The notes below the pieces were generated by a model. That model made no database searches. It saw only the letters and a program-made list of their open reading frames with translations, and was not told the DNA's origin. From Podocnemis expansa (taxonomy: Eukaryota > Chordata > Testudines > Podocnemididae), in assembly GCA_007922195.1 (NCBI GenBank), contig ML682059.1, forward strand, positions 15,486,653 to 15,550,652: 64,000 bases of DNA, read 5' to 3'. Each line of letters starts with the position of its first letter. The stretch's first letter is position 1. The position numbers were made by a program, and so were the translations under genes. This document shows, piece after piece, positions 56,029-64,000 of the stretch.

Positions 56029-59014
56029 TTAAGAGATTTAACAGAAATATACTGTGGTATAATTGTCAGTCTGCTTAGGAAAGACAGATAACTGGGCAAC
56101 AAATAAACTGAATGATCTGTCACCACAAGAGAGGATGCTATTGTCAGATTAAGATTGGTCTACAATGCCATCTGCTGCAAAAGCAAGTTCAAATTTAGCT
56201 ACTTAAAACATTCTTGCTGGCTTGTAAATGACATAACTTTATTTCTCTTTAGATCATGACAGTGGTACTCTTCCAGTCTAATTTTTAACCTGAGGGTAAT
56301 TTATTTTCTCTCTCCATTTAAATCACTTTGTCTAGCATCTTGTTTCTTACTCAGCTTGTGAATAGAGAGTGATAGGTACTTGCACTTTCTGTTCAGGGCT
56401 TACCTCCAAACAGTGACTTTTGAGCATTTATAGCACTTGAGGCAAGCATGAGCCAGAAATAAAATAGGCAGAGAAGAGTACTTTGGCTCTGGCTTACTGC
56501 TAAAAGAAAAAAAAAAGATTTAAAAATGAGCTGAAAATCTGAAATGCTCCGTTTGCAGTGGAATTTCAGCTTGCTTAACTAACAGGTATAAATATTCATG
56601 TTTCCCAATCCCAGAAATAAAAAGACAAAGGACAAAGGAAAAAAAAATCACAGCTGTGGAATCAACTTGAAACAGAGCTGATACATAAATTTAGGAGAGC
56701 ATAATTGATAATCACATGGTGAATGATCATTGAAATAATATGGCTCAATATTCAAATGTAAGTTTCCATGGTTTGAAAATAATAATTGATACTAATGGCT
56801 TCCTTTATTTGAATGGCTATTTCCAAGACTCATGAAGTACCATCGGACTTTTAAACTGCCTCTTTGAAGGTAAATATTGTTCATTAGTCTATCCTTGATA
56901 GATATTTTAAAATATTTCAGAGATGAAAGATAAACTGGATAGATATTGTCAGAGAACTGCACTTCCTATCACTCCTTCACTCTGACTTCTTCATCTCTCC
57001 TGTTGCAGTCCCCATCACTTATTATGTTACAATTTATTTTTACTTTTCCTTAAAAAAAGAGAAAAAAAAAGAAAAAAAGCAGGTATTTACATCAGTGAAG
57101 GTCTTGAGTCTCTGTCATTTACATAGCTTCATAGACCCCTACTTCCTCAGGAGCACAGTACCACAGCTTGACTGATCAGCTGGAATGCCATCCTCATTTC
57201 TCTTGTCTGCAGACCTGATACACGGTAGAGCTGGAACTCCCCATTTGTACTCCTACTGCTCCCTGTTTGGAAAGTAGTGTCAGGAATCAAATGATACCTC
57301 ACATGCTTTACTTCCCATAGAGTCCCCCGGAGTCAGACTTGATAAAAGTGGAGTGGGTGGTTGCTGTAGGACTCTGTTTCTGCAGTCGGAGGTGACATGT
57401 TACCTAAATACATAGAGCTGGAATTGAGTAAATTTCTTGCTGTTTAAATATTTCCTACTAGCCTCACTGTTTAATTTTTTTTTAATATTTTTTGTCTTTT
57501 GCTAAATTAATGAACTGTTTTTTTTTGAAGATCGCTTGATAAATAGCACCTAAAAGATAAGTCATTCAAAACCAGGAGCTGGTAATGGCTCCTGGACTGA
57601 TGAATCTGGCAAACTGGATGGCAGCACATTCTCAAAGAAGTTTGTTTTTAATCTAAGTAAATATCTAGGTTTTATAAATAATCTCACTTGCTATACATAT
57701 CTTCCATGCATATTCTACAATATGTATGTGTAAGCAACTTACAACTCTATACAGTGTGTAATGAGGAACTCTGATATATATATATATAAACAGTTCCAAA
57801 GTATATAGTGTGTATATCAGAAAGTTAGTTTTACATCGTACACTATATAGAGAGTGAGAACAATTTCCATGTATAAATTCCTCTTTTTGATATGGTATTA
57901 GTTTTATTTCTGCATATTGACTTAGGCTTTGTAAACAGGATAGAGTGCCAATTGTTTTCTATCCAATTAGTTCAACTTTTGCTTTGGCCATAAAGTTTTA
58001 TGCAAACTACTCCTTGCAGTCTTTGCAGTCCAGTGAAACAAAGATAGACTTATAACTCTTAAGGAATTTTTGGCAAACTGCTAGTAAGAGCTTGCTTTTT
58101 TTATACGAGACCTTCAGCTGATGGAAAAGTAAAAGGAGAAAAAAAAAGACTGAAGTCTTGCACAGGCAGTAATGATGACAGCACCATTAATAACATGGAT
58201 CATTAAAATTTATAAAAAGCTATTCTTAATATAGGATATAAATACATTTCTCAGGCAGAGCTATGAAATTTATAACCTTTTTATTGTCACCAGAGGACCT
58301 TCCTAGTGCTCTGCTCCCCTCCACTGTCTGCCCTCCATCATAAATCACTGTGTGGTTAATAACCTAGATTACAACTACCAGTTGCATTTACAGAATTAAA
58401 TATTGACTGTGTGAAAATGTTATTACATTTTTACTGATCGGAAGACCACAGAACAACCCTTTAGGACATGGAGCTGGACAGAAATATCAGTGTAATCTTT
58501 GTTAGAAACGCAGTTATGGGATGCTTGGTAACAAGTGGTACAGTTTTCAGAAATAGAAAAGAGATGGTAGAAAGCTAACTCCTTGATTTTATACCAGGCA
58601 AAACATGTCACCCAGCACAACTTATATTAAAGTAAGTCTCCGTTTCAGCTGAGAACACTCTAGGCCAAATTTATGCAATAATTGTCGAAAGCAAAGCCCA
58701 GATTCACACAAGTTGAAGAGATGAAAAACAACTCCTGTTAGATTATCCAGTCTGTTTTACTGCCAGTTGAAGATTCTTATAGTTTGTTTTCTAATGTCTG
58801 GGGAAGTGGCTTCAATTAGCTCTCATGAGAGACAGATTTACACCATAATATTACATTAATTGCCATTCATCTCTCTACAATGGAAAAAGAATTCCCTGGA
58901 ATCCCTGAATTTCCTCTCTGTGACTGTGCGTGTTAACACCATGAAAGAGAGAGAGAATAAGACCCATTGGCCCTTCTTAAAATAATTCAGAATTTAGCTC
59001 ATGTTATTTGGACA
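56029..59014. other. AT-rich non-coding sequence
   Basis: No gene or repeat family recognised apart from a short TA run at 57775-57787 and an A/G-rich tract at 57052-57080. Confidence 0.5.
56341..56363 (+). repeat. Exact 23-bp direct repeat, second copy
   Basis: Identical to 55173-55195; flanking bases differ on both sides. Confidence 0.9.
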
Positions 59015-59960
59015 CTTAATCCTCATAGAGTCAGAGATTTCAGTGCCAGAAGGGGATATTGTGATCATTTACTGTGTCCTTCTGTCTAACACTGGCCATA
59101 AAACTTACACCCAGAATAATTCCTGGAGCATATCATTTAGAAAAACATTCAATATTGATTTAAAACTTGTCAGTGATGGAGACTCCACTGTGACCCTTAG
59201 TAAGTTGTTCCAGTGGTTAATTACTCTTACTTTTAAAAAATTATGCCTTACTTGTCTAGCTGCAACTTCCTATCCATGACAGGATCTTAAGATCTTCTCT
59301 CTGGTGGATTGAAGAGACTACTATTACATATTTGTTTCCCATGTAGGTACTTAAAGACCATAATTCAGTGATCCCTTAGCCTTCTCTTTGATAAACTAAA
59401 TAGTTAAGCTCCATGCACTGTAAGTCACATATTCATGTCTCTGTTCTCTCCATCCTCTCAAAATTATCAACATCTTTAATGAAATGCAGACCCCAGAGCT
59501 GGACACAATATTCCACTAGCAAATACACCACTGCCAAATACAAAGGTAACATGATGTCTCTATTCCTACATAAGATTCCCTTTCTCATGAATCCAAGGCT
59601 TACATTAGGTCTTTCAGCCATAGCATCTAACTGGAAGCTCATTTTCAGCTGACTATCTACCATCATCCCCACATTTTTTTGAAGTCACTGTTTCCCAGGA
59701 CTGAGTTCCCTGTCTTTAGTACAGCATGCATTCTTTGTTATTACATTTACATTGCCTCAATTTGTGTGTCACTTGCAAACTGTATCTGTGATGATTTTGT
59801 GTTTTTTCTATGTGATTAATGGAAATATTCAATTGTTTTAATCTTTAATCAGGAGCTTCTGTATATTATGGTCATCATGCAGTATGGCACAAAACTTACC
59901 CCTTTTGGCCAAGGTGCCATATAAATCTCAATCTGTGATGCATACATCACTAAAAATTTA
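59015..59960 (-). mobile_element. CR1 LINE remnant, 3' half
   Basis: Reverse complement of CR1: 'gtgatggagactccactgtg', 'agttgttccagtggttaatt', 'agaccccagagctggacaca', 'atattccactagcaaatac', 'agattccctttctcatgaat', 'ttgtgtgtcacttgcaaact'. About 0.9 kb, with small deletions; the inner end fades out near 59960. The frames at 59001-59279 and 59413-59672 are parts of it. Confidence 0.85.
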
Positions 59961-62383
59961 TGTTTGCCCTGTCACCTTCAATTGCCTAAGCTCTTTTACC
60001 CAGCATGTGGCCTTTTTTTCTCCATATTTTTTGTCTGTATTCTTCCCATGTGGGGCAATTCACTGAGTCCACTACTCCTTGTTTCATATATTAAAAGGGG
60101 AAAAAAGGGAGGCAATGAAAAGCAGGTCCTTTTTTTCTTGCATTCTGAAGTCATAGAAGTGCATTTCTCCACTGTAATAGCTAACTAATGGTATTTGTGG
60201 GTTTTATACTTTCATGGTCTGTTATATATTTTAAATTATTTCAGTAAATTCCTATATTATTGAATTGTTCTGTAATAATAAGACATTGGTACATATTTCA
60301 TTGTGCGTTTGACACAAATTAGGAAGCCTTGGCACATAATTTAGATCTAAAATTCCACATAATACAAACTCCTTGCTCATACATTGTTTTCTTCCCTCAT
60401 CTGATCAGTTTTATGCTCCTCTCTAAATTATCAGTGGCTTTCTAGTAATGTAGTTTGCAGACTGAATACAATATTTCAGATGAGGCCGCAGAACTGTTGC
60501 TGGGGGAGGGGCTATCGTTTGCCGCCTTGTGAGGTTAATTAGAAACTGGGCCCAGGTTTGCGAACCCAGCTGCATTTTCAGTTTGTTAACAGTCTGAAAG
60601 CAGCTGAGCTTTACTTGGTTTCAGTCTTTGTTACAAACAATTGGCAGATCTCTAATTAAACCATTTTGCAAAATTTCTTCACACTAATGGTTGTAAGAGA
60701 TCAGATATTGTATTATCTTTCTTCTAAAACTCAGCCTGGATTCATGGAGGATGCTGATGACTCCAGAAACTCTTACAGATATAATAGAGTACAACATCTG
60801 CAAAATAGCTTAACTTGTAAGGTTTTATTTTTCTCTTTGATGTCTGACTTTGCTCATAATAATCCTAGCTATCTGTCAGATGACTTTGATTAATGATTGT
60901 GTTGGTGTCTTTCATACATTTAGTCCAGGTTAAATTGGTATGAAAATATTTAAGTGAGCCCTCCTGCAGAATTGTCTGATTTGTGCAAATTAGTAACTGA
61001 TGGAATGTTTTAATTGTCCATTCACCTCATATTAATTGTATTTTAGCTTTATTTTCCCCATTTTTGTTCAGGTTTGAAATGCATACCTGACTCTTTCTCA
61101 ATTTTTGTTTCAGCTGAAAGATTTCATTAAAATATTTTATATTTATACTCTGGTGCTGTGTAAATTATATGGTGTCTGTTATCACTGAGGGCTGTAACAG
61201 GTTATTGTATACTGTGTATAATTTGTATAAGGTCAAATCCTTAAGGTGAGTTCAGAGTGGTTTCTCAGTTGCTGTAGGCATCAGGAAGTAAAGTGCAACA
61301 AGGAGCCAGATGGAGTTGGGAAAGCAATTGTGTTTGTGGGAGGCACTAAGGAGATGTCTACAAATGTCAGGTGCCCTGGGTGGTTTAGTGCAAAGGACGC
61401 AAGGGGGGGAGGGTGATGAGTGGGGGTATATGGGCCATAAACATTGACCAGATCTCTCAATCCATGTTCTCCAGTTGAGGATTCAGTTGCTTTGGGGGTG
61501 GGAGGCGGATTCATTTTGCTCAGCTAGAGTCCTGCTGTGACTCAGAGTGTGACTTTTCTCTGACACATGAGAATTTCTTCTGAAGAAGTTGCTTCCCGCA
61601 TGTAGCATATAGCTCTTTCGCTGAGGTGTAACTATCTGCATGTTTCCCCTTTACTTGCATAACCAGAGAACTTTAGAGAAGGTCAGCTGAGGGCATGCAC
61701 AGCTATAAAGCATACAGTTCTGTTTTTCAAGATACTCAGGTGTCTCCTTTAATGCAGTCCCAGGATGATGGAGAGGAATTTGGCATTCCTGTGATCTACA
61801 GATGAAGTAGGTGAAAGGGCTGGATGCAGTCATCTGCACACATACATTCTCTTCTCTTCCATGAAGTTAATTATATTTTCAGGGGAAGAACTAGGAAACT
61901 GTGGTCATGGTAATAATAGAAGGAAGGGAAAAAAAAAAGATGTCTCCACTCCCAGCCTCTCTCCTTTCACAAGGAAACACTGAGGGTATTTTACAGTGAA
62001 GAGAAGGGAGAAAGAGAAAAGAGTAGCAACATTACCACCTCCAAAGGATCATGAGTTAAGCTCCATAAATCATTAGGTGGGTTTAAAAATAATTAGATTT
62101 TAAAATTAATTAAGGTTGTATTCTTTTTATTTGGTTTCTGGTTTTCTGAGCACTAAAAATGCTAACATTTTCAAGCTATCCACCACAGTTATGAGGTCTA
62201 AAAACATACTTTTGCTTAAATGAAAGCAGATTCCAAATTCACTGCATGAGCATTCATGGGAGAATATCCCACTTGGTCAGATGATTTGAATGGGAGGAAA
62301 AAATAAAAGCAGGGAAGTGCAATTCATAGGATTAGGTTGCTGCATCTGTTTTCCTCTCATTCATCTGTAGTTCTCCATCTTCA
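59961..62383. other. AT-rich non-coding sequence
   Basis: Apart from the CR1-like fragment at 60400, nothing recognised. 61270-61510 is G-rich, giving a chance minus-strand frame. Confidence 0.5.
60400..60490 (-). mobile_element. Short CR1-like fragment
   Basis: 'gactgaatacaatatttcag' followed by 'atgaggcc' resembles the CR1 reverse-complement phrase for 'acacagtattccagatgaggcc'. Very short and diverged. Confidence 0.45.
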
Positions 62384-62506
62384 AGCATCTGACAAAGTGG
62401 GATTTCCTCCCATGAAAGCTCATGTGATTAAATAAATTTGTTAGTCTTTAAAGTGCCATAAGACTCCTTTGGTTTGCTGAACTAGACTGACATGGCTACT
62501 CCTTTT
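62384..62506 (-). repeat. Short retroposon-like repeat, copy 3 of 3
   Basis: Inverted copy: 'catctgacaaagtgggattt', 'ccatgaaagctcatgtgatt', 'aaatttgttagtctttaaag', 'tgaactagactgacatggct'. The longest of the three. Confidence 0.7.
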
Positions 62507-64000
62507 GAATCAGATAGCATGGTAATTTAATATTGACATATTAAACCATGTGTGACCCTTTCACAAATCTCCCCAAGTCCAAACCTCCTTCTCCAGTCTT
62601 AGTCTTAGCTTGCCATTCCCCATACTCTCACCCATCACAGATCCTACCACTAGCACTACCTGAAAAGTAAGGAAGTTATGAGTTAGATCCCCAGAACTAT
62701 GAGATTGCCCCCAAAATCATGAAGGTTTTTTTTTTTTTTGGTCTGTCTTAATTTTTGTTGGAAATTACTTCCCTAAAAAGTTTATGTTCTACCATGACTC
62801 AGTTTTCACACAAGCATTCCTTTAATAGTCTGAAAGCAATTCAGTGTTGGGTACCTCCACAACATAAATATAAGCACATATGCATATCTATATTCTGTAT
62901 CCTAACAATACAGTTAGAAATACTGGCCAAGATACTCACAAGAGGATAAGACCCAGGAGTAATCTTCCCATCATGGACTTCAGAGGTGTAAGAGAAAGTC
63001 TGAGAAAGAAATGCATAAAAATCTTGCCTTTTATATAATATAAAAAACAAGTGATGTCACTGCTGACTATTGGACCTTGGGGAAGGCCAAATAGGCAGCT
63101 AAGGCTGAGCCCTATTCCTTTGCCTTGTCAAGAGAAGATTAATGTCTGGCCTCTTTCCCAAGACTGCCTTGTCTTATTCTGCCATATTTTTCCCCAGCTA
63201 CTCAACTAAGCATTTCTAACCGATTATTTACTGCACTTGGTGCCAAATTAGCCATGGCTTCTTTATTTTCTATACCTCAATTGAGACCTCACATAAGATA
63301 ACACTGGCATTCCAAGGTCACAATAAGTTTAACACCAATGATTTTCTTTCTCATGGTCTCCATCTTTTTGGCTATGTGTTTTGGGACTATTGCTCATGCT
63401 ACTATCCAAACCCAAATTAAAACCATAATTATTCAGGTCTAAGATGGGCCTATTTTCCTGCAAGTGTGTCCCATCAATTCTTCCCATACGGGCTCAGAAA
63501 CAACCTCACCCGCAAGCCCAAACCATAAGGTGAGAATCTCTGCTTTTCTGACTTTGCACGCAGCTCAGCACCACCTCAAGCTCTCAGCTCTCTCTCCCCA
63601 GAGGGTGCCCAGACTAAGACTATACAATGCTGCCCAGGCTCAGAACTCCCCTCTGATTGACCTGGCATCCACCCACCACCACCCTGTTGAGAACCCCACA
63701 GTGCCTCTGATGGCCCTGATTTCACTGAAGTGATGCAATTCTGTCTCATGGCAGCCACCCTGGTCATGACAGGACAAGCTCCAACCACTCACTAATTTCA
63801 GCCTGCTGTGGGAAATTCTCTCCCTCCAGTTGTCTCCTTCGCCACTTTTCTCTTTTGGGGAAAAGATGCCAATCAGGGCTGCAGCCAGAGGCAGGAATAG
63901 CTCCCACTCTGTGTTTGGGAGCTGACACCATTCTCAGAGGATGGAGAAGGAAGCAGAAAGAATCTGTAGACCTCCATAGCACAGGACCCAACTGACTGGC
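62507..64000. other. Non-coding sequence to window end
   Basis: No family recognised. 63460-63990 is less AT-rich and has frames on both strands (89 codons + at 63464; 75 codons - at 63764) without known motifs. An undetected exon or old repeat here cannot be excluded. Confidence 0.4.

Noticed and set aside
59413..59672. 79-codon frames on both strands at 59.4-59.7 kb
   Set aside because: They lie wholly within CR1 3' sequence that is non-coding or decayed.

Overview
The window looks like nuclear DNA of a turtle, assembled from shotgun data with one 400-base run of N. The basis is the repeat content, not a host gene. There are CR1 LINE remnants with reptile-type 3' ends, a Tx1-like LINE, and above all many copies of the 'GGCTATGTCTACAC / GGCTGTGTTCACAC' transposon family that I know from turtle genomes. 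Softshell affinity is possible but is only a guess. I found no exon of a host gene, no tRNA, no rRNA and no CRISPR array. The window reads as a transposon-rich gene desert or the inside of a very large intron.

The dominant content is Harbinger-type DNA transposons. Two large elements have coding remnants: one cut by the left edge (1-1684) and one complete (21866-25036). A truncated third (13440-13927) keeps part of the SANT gene, and about 14 short non-autonomous elements (MITEs) are spread over 4-17, 18-19, 28-29, 40-46, 50 and 54-56 kb. Together they occupy about 13.8 kb, roughly 22% of the window. Almost all carry arrays of self-palindromic blocks centred on TTCGAA or GTCGAC. Seven copies have identical 3-bp target duplications: ATG, TTT, ATA three times and TAT twice. 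The complete element has the two-gene Harbinger layout: a Myb/SANT-like gene on the + strand facing a DDE transposase on the - strand, with poly(A) signals about 40 bases apart. The SANT reading frame is still open while the transposase is broken.

Region by region: 0-1.7 kb Harbinger; 1.7-4.7 kb a CR1 copy carrying two nested DNA elements; 6-9 kb MITEs; 10.2-10.8 kb a TTA-flanked DNA element; 12.1-13.3 kb an LTR-like, TATA-bearing segment; 16.3-17.2 kb a MITE holding the N gap; 20.1-21.3 kb a local direct duplication; 21.4-25.8 kb a CR1 split exactly by the complete Harbinger; 25.8-26.6 kb a hAT element with a perfect 8-bp duplication; 28-29.4 kb CR1 plus a GC-rich MITE; 31.1-34.6 kb a decayed Tx1-like LINE (- strand) with endonuclease and reverse transcriptase remnants; 34.9-35.2 and 52.3-52.6 kb an inverted pair of an unclassified repeat; 37.3-38.1 kb a probable solo LTR; 39.9-40.9 kb a MITE filled with GC-rich degenerate repeats; 41.4-43.2 kb a composite MITE with a promoter-like GC-rich cargo; 44.6-56 kb further MITEs; 59-60 kb another CR1. 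From 56 kb to the end the sequence is mostly unremarkable AT-rich DNA.

Nothing here is a working host pathway. The genes that act together are the two Harbinger genes. In the family, the SANT-like protein binds subterminal DNA and helps the transposase. The palindrome arrays in the MITEs are candidate binding sites for that pair.
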